Source: Vibrio fluvialis | Lineage (GTDB): Bacteria; Pseudomonadota; Gammaproteobacteria; Enterobacterales; Vibrionaceae | Direction: 5' to 3' | DNA length: 64,000 nucleotides | NCBI RefSeq assembly: GCF_900460245.1 | Contig: NZ_UHIP01000001.1 | Span: 806,001 to 870,000 of the forward strand | In this document: positions 9,069 to 18,079 of the stretch, piece after piece | Position numbering within the stretch: the stretch's first letter is position 1 | Layout: every line of letters starts with the position of its first letter | Program-made: the position numbers and the translations under genes | The notes under the pieces: model-generated | What the model was told of the DNA's origin: nothing | What the model saw: the letters and a program-made list of their open reading frames with translations, nothing else | The model's database searches: none

Positions 9069-9112
9069 TGGCTTCGCACACTTTATAAAAAGGACTATCG
9101 AGGAGATTTGCC

Positions 9113-9628
9113 ATGGATGTTAAATCCAGAAAGCCGGGTGAATTGGTATTTAACGCGTTAATGGTCGTATTGAGCCTTGTGTTGCTGTATCAAGCCTTTT
9201 TTATTTCTGATTTGTACACACTCAGTTCACCGGGTTCATTTCCGCTGAGTGCGGCTGCAATCATGTTAGTGTTTTCAGCGCTCACGCTGTGGGAAAGCTG
9301 GAAGAAGGCGGCGGTTCCAGCCGCGGTGACGCAGTTTTTCAAACATGTCTTACCGGGTAATGTCGTCTTTATGATGGCGCTGATCGGGGTATTTTCACTC
9401 TGCCTTGAGAGCGTCGGCTTTATTGTTTCAGCGCTGATTTTTCTCACTGTCGCGCTCTATTTCCTGCATAAGCGCCGCTTAACCAGTGCCATCGGTATGG
9501 CATTGGTCGCGTTGGTGGTGATCTACATCGTCTTCCGTTTAGTGTTTCTGGTTATTCTGCCAGAAGGGGTTTTCCCTGAAGCAGAACTGCTTTCTTATCT
9601 GTCACAACTGATGAAGGGAGGCGCATAA
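9113..9628 (+). CDS. TTT-family small membrane subunit (TctB type)
   Basis: A 171-residue protein with four hydrophobic segments (near residues 12-30, 42-58, 80-105 and 120-150), the usual architecture of the poorly conserved TctB subunit. It is the least conserved part of the transporter and is recognised mainly by size, topology and position between the receptor and the large TctA permease. It ends 1 base before the TctA start, so the two are likely translationally coupled. GAGGAG precedes the ATG at a normal distance. Confidence 0.82.
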   Translation: MDVKSRKPGELVFNALMVVLSLVLLYQAFFISDLYTLSSPGSFPLSAAAIMLVFSALTLWESWKKAAVPAAVTQFFKHVLPGNVVFMMALIGVFSLCLESVGFIVSALIFLTVALYFLHKRRLTSAIGMALVALVVIYIVFRLVFLVILPEGVFPEAELLSYLSQLMKGGA

Positions 9629-9629
9629 C

Positions 9630-11147
9630 ATGTTGGAATCTCTCAACTATTTCTTGATGTCCTGGACATCGTTCAACTTACTGGCGCTCACCGCGCTCGG
9701 TACGTTTCTCGGCATTTATATCGGCGCGATTCCGGGACTGTCAGTGACCATGGCCGTCTCGATCCTGATTTCGTTTACCTTCCCGTGGGATCTTAATAAC
9801 GCGCTGTGCCTGATGGTGGGCGTATACATGGGCGGTGTGTACGGCGGGTCGCGAACGGCAATCCTGCTTAATATTCCGGGCGCGCCATCTGCGATTGCGA
9901 CTGCACTGGACGGCTATCCGCTGGCGGAAAAAGGCGAAGCCGGACGCGCAATCGGCCTGACCACCATTATGTCGGTGATTGGCGGCTTCGTCGGCATTCT
10001 GGTGCTCTCGTTTGCCGCGCCGCTGGTCAGCACGTTTGCCATTCAGTTTCAGCCACGTGATTACCTGATGATCGGCATGCTGGGCATTATGCTCATCAGT
10101 TCGCTCTCCAACGGCAGCTTCGCTAAAGGCATGTTTACTGGCGCGCTGGGGATCCTGGTCGGGACGGTTGGTCTTGACCCGATGACGGCGGAAGAGCGCT
10201 TCACGTTCGGTATTGTCGAGTTGTGGGATGGCATCAACCCGATTGCGGTGATGATCGGCATGTTCGGTTTGTCGGAAGTGCTGAGCCAACTGCACAACAT
10301 CGATAAAACCGTGATTAAACAGAAGCTGACTAAAATCATTCCCGGTTGGATGGACGTGCGTCGTTATCTGCCACTGAGTATCAAATCGTCCCTGATGGGG
10401 GTGATTGTCGGCGCACTGCCGGGCACCGGTGGGGACATTGCTTCGCTGATGGCCTACGACTACGCAAAACGTACCACCAAAAATCCGGAAGTGCCGTTTG
10501 GTCAGGGCGCGAAGGAAGGTCTGGTGGCACCGGAGTCTGCCAACAACGCGGCCGTCGGCGGCGCTTACATTCCGATGCTGACGCTGGGTATTCCGGGCGA
10601 TGCGGTGACGGCGGTCTTTATCGGCGCGCTGTTTATCCATGGTCTGAACCCTGGCCCGCTGTTGCTGGCTGAGAACCCAAGCATCTTCTGGTTTACCGTC
10701 GGTAACCTGACGCTGGCCAATATCTTCGTGCTGATTTTTGGCCTGACGGGCATCAAGGTGTTCAGCAAACTGGTCAGTTGCCCGAAAGGCATCCTGATGC
10801 CGCTGATTGTGGTGTTGTCGGTGGTCGGGGCGTACGCCATCAACAACTCGATCACGGATGTGTGGTGGATGATGGCCTTCGGGATTCTGGGCTACTTCAT
10901 GCGTCAGTACAATTACCCGATTGCTCCCGTCATTCTCGGCGTGATCCTCAGTAGCTTGATGGATCAGAACTGGCGCCGTGCCATGCTGGCGGAGCAGGAC
11001 AGTGTGATTGGTTTGATTCAGGGAATTTTCACCAGCCCGATTTCAAGCGTGCTGGCGGTGATGATTGCCCTCATCTATCTGTCGCAAACTCCGATTTGGA
11101 AGAAATACAAAGGGCGATGCCTGTATAGCAAATCCGTCGCCAAATAA
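9630..11147 (+). CDS. TTT-family large permease subunit (TctA type)
   Basis: A 505-residue polytopic membrane protein with about 11-12 hydrophobic segments. Signature blocks include IYIGAIPGLSVTMAVSILIS near the N-terminus and GALPGTGGDIASLMAYDYAK near the middle; the two PGxxG-type loops are the duplicated substrate/ion motif of TctA proteins. It should carry out sodium- or proton-driven uptake using the receptor encoded at 8023-9030. It overlaps no other gene and is followed by a 119-base spacer containing a CAGCAC...GTGCTG inverted repeat before the shikimate dehydrogenase homologue. Confidence 0.9.
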   Translation: MLESLNYFLMSWTSFNLLALTALGTFLGIYIGAIPGLSVTMAVSILISFTFPWDLNNALCLMVGVYMGGVYGGSRTAILLNIPGAPSAIATALDGYPLAEKGEAGRAIGLTTIMSVIGGFVGILVLSFAAPLVSTFAIQFQPRDYLMIGMLGIMLISSLSNGSFAKGMFTGALGILVGTVGLDPMTAEERFTFGIVELWDGINPIAVMIGMFGLSEVLSQLHNIDKTVIKQKLTKIIPGWMDVRRYLPLSIKSSLMGVIVGALPGTGGDIASLMAYDYAKRTTKNPEVPFGQGAKEGLVAPESANNAAVGGAYIPMLTLGIPGDAVTAVFIGALFIHGLNPGPLLLAENPSIFWFTVGNLTLANIFVLIFGLTGIKVFSKLVSCPKGILMPLIVVLSVVGAYAINNSITDVWWMMAFGILGYFMRQYNYPIAPVILGVILSSLMDQNWRRAMLAEQDSVIGLIQGIFTSPISSVLAVMIALIYLSQTPIWKKYKGRCLYSKSVAK

Positions 11148-11266
11148 CCTAACTCGTCGCCGAATACATTATTAAGACAACGGTAATGACCCCAGCACAG
11201 CCCTTATGTGGCCGTGCTGCGGGTAGCTGCTGCCGCGTGTCAGAGAAAACAGAAGAGGAACGTCGT

Positions 11267-12091
11267 ATGAAACTCGGACTCATTGGTCAACACATTCAAA
11301 AAAGTAAGTCCCCTCAACTTCATGAATTACTGGGTAAAAAACTCAACATTAACACCACGTATGAACTGTTTGACTGCGAACTGGAAAACGAGCAAGCGCT
11401 GTTTGCGTTGCTGAATGATCTCAAGCAGCGCGGCTACCGGGGAGTGAATATCACTCATCCCTATAAAGTGTGGGCGTGGAATATCGTGCAAAGCAAATTC
11501 AAAACCAGTGAGCGTCTGGGGGCGCTGAATACGCTGTTGATCGATGGCGACACGCTGCGTGGCACCAATACTGACTGCAGCGGTTTTGTCCGCTCTTACC
11601 GCAAAGAGTGCCCGGAGCAGAGCCCTGGCAAAGTGCTGATGAAAGGTGCCGGCGGTGTCGGCCGCGCGATTGCTTTTGGTTTAGGTCAGCTTGCGGTGGA
11701 ACATCTTTACATTTACGACGAACAACCCACCAGTTTGCAGGCACTGATCGATGATTTGCAGCAGGCGGGTATTTCGTGCAGCGCCGTGAGCCGCGATGCA
11801 CTGACTGCCTGCGCGTTGGAGTGTGATGGCTTAGTGAATGCGACGCCGGTGGGGCACTACACCACGCCGGGCGCAGCGTTTACTGAGGAGCAGGTTCAGT
11901 CGCAACGCTGGGTGTTTGATGCGGTGTATACCCCGGTCAGAACCGAGTTTATCGCGCTGGCTCAGCAACAAGGCATGAGTGTGATCAGCGGCTTTGAACT
12001 CTTTATCCACCAAGGCGTGGATGCGTATGAGTGTTTTGCTGACTGTCCGGTCGATAGCGATACGCTACGTGGTGAAATCAGCGCCGAGTAA
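11267..12091 (+). CDS. Shikimate (or quinate/shikimate) dehydrogenase, catabolic paralogue
   Basis: A 274-residue protein of the shikimate dehydrogenase family that interconverts shikimate and 3-dehydroshikimate with NAD(P). It has the substrate loop SKSPQLH, the catalytic lysine K67 in GVNITHPYK, the aspartate D103 in GTNTDCSGF, and the nucleotide loop GAGGVGRA (128-135). The ATG at 11267 is preceded by AGAGGAACG; the longer frame upstream has no family similarity. Its place between a transporter and quiC argues for catabolic oxidation of shikimate (or quinate) rather than biosynthesis. The biosynthetic aroE would normally lie elsewhere. Confidence 0.85.
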   Translation: MKLGLIGQHIQKSKSPQLHELLGKKLNINTTYELFDCELENEQALFALLNDLKQRGYRGVNITHPYKVWAWNIVQSKFKTSERLGALNTLLIDGDTLRGTNTDCSGFVRSYRKECPEQSPGKVLMKGAGGVGRAIAFGLGQLAVEHLYIYDEQPTSLQALIDDLQQAGISCSAVSRDALTACALECDGLVNATPVGHYTTPGAAFTEEQVQSQRWVFDAVYTPVRTEFIALAQQQGMSVISGFELFIHQGVDAYECFADCPVDSDTLRGEISAE

Positions 12092-12123
12092 TACCTTCAG
12101 GCTCGCCAATTAAGGATAAAGAA

Positions 12124-13965
12124 ATGAAAACAGGAATTGCAACGGTCAGTATTTCCGGTTCGCTGGTGGAGAAGCTGCACGCGGCGGCGAATGCCGGCTT
12201 TGATGGCGTGGAAATTTTCGAAAACGATTTGACGCAATCAGAGCTCACGCCGCGTCAGGTCAGACAGTTGGCGGAAAGTCTCGGGCTTGAAATCATTGCC
12301 CTGCAACCGCTGCGTAATTTTGAGGCCATGCCGGAACCGCTGCGTAAGCAGAACTTCTATCAGGCACGGAAAAAGTTCGAGCTGATGCATGAGCTGGGCA
12401 CGTCGAAACTGATGATCTGTTCTAACGTCTCGCCACACGTGATTGACGATCCTGCCCGTGCCGCGGCGGATTTACATGAACTGGCCGAACTGGCGCAAAA
12501 AGAGCACTTCATGATTGGCTATGAAGCGCTGGCGTGGGGACGCTTCGTGCACGATTACGACCAGGCATGGGACATCGTCAAGCGAACAGACCACAGCCAC
12601 TTGGGTATTCTGCTCGATACTTTCCATATGTACGCGCGCAACAACACGCTCGATACGCTGCGCAACGAAATCACCGCCGACAAAATCGCGTTGGTGCAAC
12701 TGGCGGATGCGCCAAGTCTGCAAATGGATGTGCTCAATTTTAGCCGCCATTTCCGTTGTTTTCCGGGGCAGGGCGATATGCCGATTCTGGAGTTCATGCA
12801 GTGTCTGAAGGAAAAAGGCTATCACGACTATATCTCGCATGAGATTTTTAACGATGGCTTTCGCGCATCGCAGGCGACTGAAAAAGCGATTGATGGCATG
12901 CGTTCGCTGATTTGGCTTGGTGAGCAGCTCAAAGAGCCGGAAGTGCCTAAACCGACCATTGATGAACTGGCGTTTATCGAGTTTGCAATTGAAGGGGAAG
13001 ATGGCCAGCAACTGGTGGATTTGTTTAAACAGCTTGGTTTTTCGGTCACTCATCGTCACCGCTCTAAAAATGTCGATTTGATGCGCCAAGGCAACATTAA
13101 TTTGGTACTCAATCATGAGCCGAAGAGTCAGGCGCACCAGTACTTTTTGTCTCACGGTGTTTCGGTGTGTGCTCTCGGATTAGGGACCAGCAGCGTCGCG
13201 CAGATGATCAAACGCACCAAGCACTACGGCTGCGCGCGTTTTAACAATCAGGCCGGGCCGGGTGAGCTCAATATTCCGGCTATCAAAGGTGTCGGCGATC
13301 AACTGATTTACTTTGTCGACAGCCAATCGCAACCGGAGTTCTTTGATATCGATTTTGTGCCGGTGGCTCACGATCAGGAGCAAACCGAACAGGTCGGCTT
13401 GCAGGCATTCGACCATGTTGGCCAGACGGTTCTCGATACCGATATGCTTTCAGCGACCTTCTTCTTTAAGGCATTGTTTGGCTTTGATATCGAACCAAGT
13501 CAGGATCTGACCGACATTAATGGTCTGGTCACTAGTCGTGTCGCGAAAAGTCCGGACGGAAAAATACGCATTCCGTTCAACTCGTCATCGGCACGTAACT
13601 CCGCAGCGCAACGATTTGTTAACCGTTCGCAGGGAGCGGGCGTACAGCAAATCGCATTCAACTGCGAAGACATTTTTGCTACGGTGAAAAAGGTCGCCAG
13701 AGAGTGCATTTTGCCGATCCCGGCGAACTACTATCGTGATTTGGATGCGCGTTTTCAGCTTGACCCTGAATTATTAACCACGATGCAGGAGTACAATGTG
13801 CTGTACGATGAAAATGACGATGGCCATTTTTTCCACTTCTACACCAAAGAGCATTTCGGTGTGTTCTTTGAAGTGGTGCAACGGGTAAATTATGAGGGCT
13901 ATGGTGAGCCCAATGCGCATATTCGCTTAGCTGCTCAGGCTCGCGAGCAACAACGCAGTAACTAA
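12124..13965 (+). CDS. quiC: 3-dehydroshikimate dehydratase (QuiC type) fused to an HPPD-like domain
   Basis: A 613-residue two-domain protein. Residues 1 to about 280 form a sugar-phosphate isomerase/epimerase-type TIM barrel (GFDGVEIFENDL, GYEALAWGRFVHDYDQAWDIV, LLDTFHMYARNNT, QGDMPILEFM), which dehydrates 3-dehydroshikimate to protocatechuate. Residues from about 290 form two vicinal-oxygen-chelate repeats like 4-hydroxyphenylpyruvate dioxygenase (FDHVGQTVLDTDMLSATFFF; ending KEHFGVFFEVVQRV). This architecture is known for bacterial QuiC1-type enzymes. The role of the C-terminal half is unclear, and it need not have dioxygenase activity. The gene is last in the operon and feeds protocatechuate to LigAB. 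Confidence 0.88.
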   Translation: MKTGIATVSISGSLVEKLHAAANAGFDGVEIFENDLTQSELTPRQVRQLAESLGLEIIALQPLRNFEAMPEPLRKQNFYQARKKFELMHELGTSKLMICSNVSPHVIDDPARAAADLHELAELAQKEHFMIGYEALAWGRFVHDYDQAWDIVKRTDHSHLGILLDTFHMYARNNTLDTLRNEITADKIALVQLADAPSLQMDVLNFSRHFRCFPGQGDMPILEFMQCLKEKGYHDYISHEIFNDGFRASQATEKAIDGMRSLIWLGEQLKEPEVPKPTIDELAFIEFAIEGEDGQQLVDLFKQLGFSVTHRHRSKNVDLMRQGNINLVLNHEPKSQAHQYFLSHGVSVCALGLGTSSVAQMIKRTKHYGCARFNNQAGPGELNIPAIKGVGDQLIYFVDSQSQPEFFDIDFVPVAHDQEQTEQVGLQAFDHVGQTVLDTDMLSATFFFKALFGFDIEPSQDLTDINGLVTSRVAKSPDGKIRIPFNSSSARNSAAQRFVNRSQGAGVQQIAFNCEDIFATVKKVARECILPIPANYYRDLDARFQLDPELLTTMQEYNVLYDENDDGHFFHFYTKEHFGVFFEVVQRVNYEGYGEPNAHIRLAAQAREQQRSN

Positions 13966-13995
13966 GCGTTCGCCCACGCAATGTGATCATGAATT

Positions 13996-14023
13996 GAGGG
14001 TGATGCCGCACGGTGTCACCCTC
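13996..14023 (+). terminator. Probable terminator after quiC
   Basis: GAGGGTGA...TCACCCTC is an 8-bp stem whose 12-base loop contains a further CCG/CGG pairing. It lies 30 bases after the quiC stop, at the end of the catabolic operon. The following sequence has only a short T-rich stretch, so efficiency is uncertain. Confidence 0.6.
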
Positions 14024-14097
14024 TGCGTCTTTGCGCTGTCAGTTCGGTCAGTGTCGCGTCATCGCGCTAGGTTTCTATAACGATAAGGAAAGCTGTT

Positions 14098-15048
14098 TTG
14101 AACGTTTTGTCGGTCGTGTTTCCCATCTTTCTGGTCATCTTCCTTGGCTATTTATGTGTTCGCCGCCGCTTGATTTCTGCGACATCTGTTGCCGAGATGG
14201 GGCGCTATGTTATGTATCTTGCGCTGCCGGCGGTCATCGTCAAAACCCTGATTGATCTGCCTTTGGATGACCTGTTCAATCTGCGTTATCTGCTCGCGTA
14301 TCTGCTGACCTCTGTCAGCGTAATGGTACTTGGCTATTGGCTGCTGAATAAAGCTGGTGCGCAGAGCAAACTCGACAGTGCGGTGATGATGACGGGCATG
14401 GTGGTCCCCAACAGTGCGTTCGTTGGTTATCCCATCATGCTGCAATTGATGGATACGCCACCAGTAAGCGGCTTTGCGATGGCGCTGATTATTGAGAACC
14501 TGTGCATCATGCCCGTCTGTTTTGTGCTGATGGATTATCACTCGATTACCACCCAAACCGGATTGCGTCAGCGCTTGCTTGGCGTCGCCAGGCGTACGGT
14601 GAAAAACCCGTTGCTGATCGCCATTGTGGTTGGTGTGTGTGGGAATGTGTTGTCCGTGCCGATCCCGGATGTAATTCGTCAGACGCTGACGCTGCTGGCA
14701 CCGTCGGCCGTATCGGTTGCGCTGTTTGTTATCGGCGGCTCGTTAGCCGGAGTGATGATGAAACAAACCCGCTGGGTACCGTTGTCGCTGACCATGCTTG
14801 GCAAACTGATTATCCACCCTTTGGTGGCGCTGATGTTGATGAGTTGGTTGCTGCCCGGTGAACCGGAATTGACCATGACGCTAGTGGTGATCACTGCCGT
14901 ACCGATGATGAGTATCTACGCGATTGTGGGTGAGCTGTATGGTCGGCGCGCCTTCTGCGCGACAGCGCAACTGACCACGACGGCTGCATCACTGGTGACC
15001 ATTCCGTTGATGCTGAGTATTGCGCACTGGTGGCTGGCTGCGGCGTAA
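14098..15048 (+). CDS. AEC-family (auxin efflux carrier-like) transporter
   Basis: A 316-residue inner-membrane protein with about 10 hydrophobic segments. It begins LNVLSVVFPIFLVIFLGYLC and contains SAFVGYPIMLQLM and LAPSAVSVALFVIGGSLAG, all typical of the auxin-efflux-carrier/malonate-transporter family. The start codon is TTG, preceded by AAGGAA at good spacing; no better start is seen. The substrate is unknown; family members move carboxylates or amino-acid-like compounds. It lies after the catabolic operon terminator and 80 bases before the deacetylase-like gene, so it may belong to either neighbour. Confidence 0.85.
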   Translation: MNVLSVVFPIFLVIFLGYLCVRRRLISATSVAEMGRYVMYLALPAVIVKTLIDLPLDDLFNLRYLLAYLLTSVSVMVLGYWLLNKAGAQSKLDSAVMMTGMVVPNSAFVGYPIMLQLMDTPPVSGFAMALIIENLCIMPVCFVLMDYHSITTQTGLRQRLLGVARRTVKNPLLIAIVVGVCGNVLSVPIPDVIRQTLTLLAPSAVSVALFVIGGSLAGVMMKQTRWVPLSLTMLGKLIIHPLVALMLMSWLLPGEPELTMTLVVITAVPMMSIYAIVGELYGRRAFCATAQLTTTAASLVTIPLMLSIAHWWLAAA

Positions 15049-15128
15049 CGCTACCTGGAAAGGGGGGCTGTGATTTTTTAGCCGCAAGCTGTTAACATTC
15101 GCTTATTCGAAATTGTACTGGCACGGCT

Positions 15129-16049
15129 ATGATCCCTCTGGTCTACCATTCTATTTATTCTCAGTTGCCTCTGCCGCAAGGGCATCGCTATCCGATAAAC
15201 AAGTACCGCCTGTTGTATGAAGCACTGCTCGGCATGCAGGCTGACTCGGACTGGTCGCACGCTTTTGAATTTTTCTCGCCCACTGCGCTGACGTGCGAGG
15301 AGATCAAACAGGTTCACGACAGCGAATACGTCGATGCGCTGACTTCCGGCTCGCTGCCTGCGGCGAAAATGCGCCGTATCGGCTTTCCGTGGAGTGAAAC
15401 ACTGATTGAACGTACGCTGACTTCAGCGGGCGGCACTTGTCTGACGGCTAAACTGGCCGTGGAACATGGCGTGGCGATTCACCTTAGCGGCGGTTATCAC
15501 CATGCGCACCGCGATTTTGGTAGCGGCTTTTGCCTGTACAACGATTTGGTCTTGGCAGCGCATCAGGCCTTGATGCTGGACGGAATTGACAAAGTGTTGA
15601 TCGTTGACAGTGATGTGCACCATGGCGACGGCACCGCGACGTTATGTGCGGCGCGCGACGACATCATTACGCTGTCGTTTCATTGCGACAAAAACTTTCC
15701 GGCGCGCAAGCCCGAATCCGACATCGATATTGCGCTAAGCCGTGAAGCGGACGATGACGAGTTCCTAAGCCATTTTCAAGCGGTAGTGGAGATGGCCGTC
15801 AATCTGCATCGCCCCGACCTCATTATTTATGACGCCGGCATCGACATTCATCAGGATGACGAACTGGGTTACTTTAATGTGTCCACCAATGCTATTTTTC
15901 AGCGCGACTGCTTTATGATGCGCCTTGGCAGACAGCATCAATTGCCGATGGCGTGTGTGGTTGGCGGTGGCTATCGCAGCGACCATCAGACACTGGTGCC
16001 GATTCACATGCAGCTTTTTAAAGCCGCATTTCACGTTCACAAGGAGTAA
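15129..16049 (+). CDS. Histone deacetylase-family zinc hydrolase
   Basis: A 306-residue protein of the arginase/deacetylase fold (HDAC, AcuC and acetylpolyamine amidohydrolase superfamily). Zinc and active-site motifs are intact: LSGGYHHAHRDFGSGFCLYN, VDSDVHHGDGTA, and YDAGIDIHQDDELGY. It should remove an acyl group from an amine (acetyl-lysine, acetylpolyamine or similar). The true substrate cannot be told from sequence; its size is nearest to the short single-domain bacterial members. It is 3 bases upstream of a Nudix gene and probably shares its transcript. Confidence 0.88.
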   Translation: MIPLVYHSIYSQLPLPQGHRYPINKYRLLYEALLGMQADSDWSHAFEFFSPTALTCEEIKQVHDSEYVDALTSGSLPAAKMRRIGFPWSETLIERTLTSAGGTCLTAKLAVEHGVAIHLSGGYHHAHRDFGSGFCLYNDLVLAAHQALMLDGIDKVLIVDSDVHHGDGTATLCAARDDIITLSFHCDKNFPARKPESDIDIALSREADDDEFLSHFQAVVEMAVNLHRPDLIIYDAGIDIHQDDELGYFNVSTNAIFQRDCFMMRLGRQHQLPMACVVGGGYRSDHQTLVPIHMQLFKAAFHVHKE

Positions 16050-16052
16050 CCC

Positions 16053-16535
16053 ATGGAACATCGTATTCGCGGCGCGGGCCTGTTAATTGAAAACGACGCC
16101 ATTTTGTTGGTGAAAATTCATGATTTTACCGGTGAATATTGGATTCCACCCGGCGGTGGGTTTGAAGTGGGTGACCGCAGCACCAAAGCGTGTGTTCAGC
16201 GTGAGTTTCGTGAGGAAGCGGGTATTGATGTTGAAGTGGGTGAGCTGATTTGCGTGCGCGAGTTTCTTGAACACAACCCGCAGCGTTATCATGCCGAGTT
16301 TTTCTATGTCATCGATAGTTACCGGGGCACGCCGCACATCGAAAATCTCAAAGGATTGAATGATGAAGAAGCGATTCAGTCGGTGGAGTGGGTGCCGCTG
16401 GATAAGCTGCCGACCATGCGTATGTACCCTAAAGAGCTGCAAGGCCCACTGATTGAACTGGTGCAACAGGGGCGGTTCAGCACGCACCTTGGCAGTTACA
16501 TTCAGGGTAATGCTGAAGAGGTGAATCATCTCTGA
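16053..16535 (+). CDS. Nudix hydrolase-like protein with irregular Nudix box
   Basis: A 160-residue protein with the Nudix fold. The helix part of the Nudix box, REFREEAGI, is present, including the metal-binding glutamates. The loop before it reads GGGFEVGDRSTKACVQ: compared with Gx5Ex7REUxEExGU it has Asp in place of the first Glu and one extra residue. It may cleave a nucleoside-diphosphate-linked compound, or it may have changed specificity. It is tightly linked to the deacetylase-like gene upstream (3-base gap). Its stop codon lies inside the left arm of a 13-bp inverted repeat. Confidence 0.82.
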   Translation: MEHRIRGAGLLIENDAILLVKIHDFTGEYWIPPGGGFEVGDRSTKACVQREFREEAGIDVEVGELICVREFLEHNPQRYHAEFFYVIDSYRGTPHIENLKGLNDEEAIQSVEWVPLDKLPTMRMYPKELQGPLIELVQQGRFSTHLGSYIQGNAEEVNHL

Positions 16536-16560
16536 TCAGACGTGCCCGATCAGAGATGAT
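16525..16560. terminator. Convergent terminator-like inverted repeat
   Basis: ATCATCTCTGATC and GATCAGAGATGAT form a perfect 13-bp stem with a 10-base loop between the convergent Nudix and aminotransferase genes. There is no strong T-run on either side, so it may act as a weak bidirectional terminator or 3' stabiliser. Confidence 0.6.
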
Positions 16561-16567
16561 GTTGTGC

Positions 16568-17761
16568 TTACAGCGCAGCAAACGCGGCGGCGACTTTGTC
16601 TACGTTCGCGGCATTTAAGCCTGCCAGACACATACGGCCGCTCGCAATCAGGTAGATGCCGTGGGTTTCGCGCAACGTATCGACTTGCGCCGAACTAAAG
16701 CCTGTGTAGCTGAACATGCCTTTTTGTTTAATCAGGAAGCTGAAATCTTGATCCGGGCGCAGTTGCTTCAGTTTGTCGTGCAATGCTTCACGCATGGTCA
16801 GAATGCGGCTGCGCATGCCTTCCACTTCATTCAGCCATTGCGCTTTGAGTGCTTCACTGCACAGCACGCCAGAGACCACCGTCGCGCCGTATTTAGCCGG
16901 GCTGGAGTAGTTGCGGCGCACAGTCGCTTTTAGCTGACCCAAAACGCGCGAGGCTTCTTCAGCATTGCCACACACCACAGACAAACCACCGACACGTTCG
17001 CCGTAGAGTGAGAAAATCTTCGAGAACGAGTTGGAGACAAAACTCACCACGCCTTCTTCATGGGCAATCCTACGAATCACATACGCATCGTCGGCCATGC
17101 TTTCGCCGTAACCCTGATAAGCCATATCAAAGAACGGGATCAACTGCTGCTGCTTGATGACGTCAATCACTTCGTCCCATTGCGCTGTGGTCAGATCTAC
17201 GCCCGTTGGGTTATGGCAGCAGGGGTGAAGCAGCACGATGTCTTGTGCAGGCAGTTGGCGCAGCGCGGCAATCATGCCGTCGAAATCGAGCATTTTGGTT
17301 TGTGGGTTGAAGTAAGGGTAAGTGCCGACGTTGAAACCGGCCCCGGCGAAAATTGCGTTGTGGTTTTCCCACGTCGGGTTGCTGACCCATACTTTCGATT
17401 GTGGAAAGTAGTGATGGAGGAAATCTGCGCCAATCATCAGTGCCCCTGAGCCGCCTAAAGTCTGAATGGTGGCAACGCGCTGGGTTTCCAGGGCCGGATG
17501 GTGAGTGCCAAATACCAGCGATTGCACGGCAGCACGATAAGGTGCCAGACCTTCCATGGGCAGATACACGCACGGTTGCTTCTCTGCCTGAGTCAGTTTT
17601 TCCTGCGAGGCAGCCACCGAGTCCAGAGTGGGAATCTTGCCGTTTTCATCGTAATACAGGCCGATGCTCAGATTGACTTTATCTTCGCGGCTGTCCGCCA
17701 TGAATTTTTCCATCAACGAGAGGATAGGGTCTCCGGCGTAGGCAGTAACGTGGTTGAGCAC
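16568..17761 (-). CDS. Aromatic/aspartate aminotransferase (TyrB/AspC family)
   Basis: A 397-residue class I PLP-dependent aminotransferase, the normal length for AspC/TyrB. Features include [20 protein letters not shown] at the N-terminus, [12 protein letters not shown] in the PLP-binding region, the PLP lysine in [18 protein letters not shown], and the substrate-carboxylate Arg near SGRMCLAGL. It transfers amino groups between aspartate, glutamate or aromatic amino acids and 2-oxo acids. The tyrB and aspC paralogues are hard to separate without alignment, so no symbol is given. It is monocistronic, and the start has AAGGAG upstream. Confidence 0.88.
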   Translation of the reverse strand: MLNHVTAYAGDPILSLMEKFMADSREDKVNLSIGLYYDENGKIPTLDSVAASQEKLTQAEKQPCVYLPMEGLAPYRAAVQSLVFGTHHPALETQRVATIQTLGGSGALMIGADFLHHYFPQSKVWVSNPTWENHNAIFAGAGFNVGTYPYFNPQTKMLDFDGMIAALRQLPAQDIVLLHPCCHNPTGVDLTTAQWDEVIDVIKQQQLIPFFDMAYQGYGESMADDAYVIRRIAHEEGVVSFVSNSFSKIFSLYGERVGGLSVVCGNAEEASRVLGQLKATVRRNYSSPAKYGATVVSGVLCSEALKAQWLNEVEGMRSRILTMREALHDKLKQLRPDQDFSFLIKQKGMFSYTGFSSAQVDTLRETHGIYLIASGRMCLAGLNAANVDKVAAAFAAL

Positions 17762-18042
17762 AGTATTTTCTCCTTATTGTATTTGACCTGATAACTGTCT
17801 GAGCTGCGTTTGAAGGTGTAAATCAGGTTCCGCATCAGTTCGACAAAAATAAACAGGCCGAGGTCATGCAGCCCGATGACCGACAATGACACCAACAGGA
17901 TTGTGACGTCAACTCTCAACTGCGCGGTGAGTGTTTTTTGTTGTGAAGAGAAGTTCGCCAGCGATATGAGCTTTGTATCGCGGAGAATTGGTAACGGCAA
18001 TGCTCAGTGCATTGATACGAAAAGAATGGCAAAGCAGAAATG
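17762..18042. other. Intergenic region upstream of the aminotransferase
   Basis: About 280 bases that hold the aminotransferase promoter on the minus strand and the tail of the tRNA-Ser unit. A 95-codon open frame on the minus strand crosses it but overlaps the aminotransferase start out of frame and has no recognisable motifs. I see no further gene or clear operator. Confidence 0.5.
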
Positions 18043-18073
18043 AAAAAAGCCGCTGATGACTCAGCGGCTTTTT
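18043..18073 (-). terminator. Terminator of the tRNA-Ser unit
   Basis: A stem GCCGCTGA / TCAGCGGC with a TGAC loop, flanked by A-runs that read as U-runs on the minus strand. It lies directly after the 3' end of tRNA-Ser. Confidence 0.85.
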
Positions 18074-18079
18074 CGAATG

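Noticed and set aside
9741..10640. A 299-codon frame antisense to the TctA gene
   Set aside because: Its composition is His/Arg/Gln-rich, as expected of an antisense frame of a membrane protein gene; the TctA frame is clearly the real one.
12472..13155. A 227-codon frame antisense to quiC
   Set aside because: No domain is seen and it is wholly within a well-supported gene.
17817..17834. TyrR-box-like TGTAAA upstream of the aminotransferase
   Set aside because: Only the left half matches; the right half agrees at about three of six positions.
17713..18000. A 95-codon open frame on the minus strand
   Set aside because: It overlaps the aminotransferase start out of frame, has no family motif and no good ribosome site; it covers promoter DNA.
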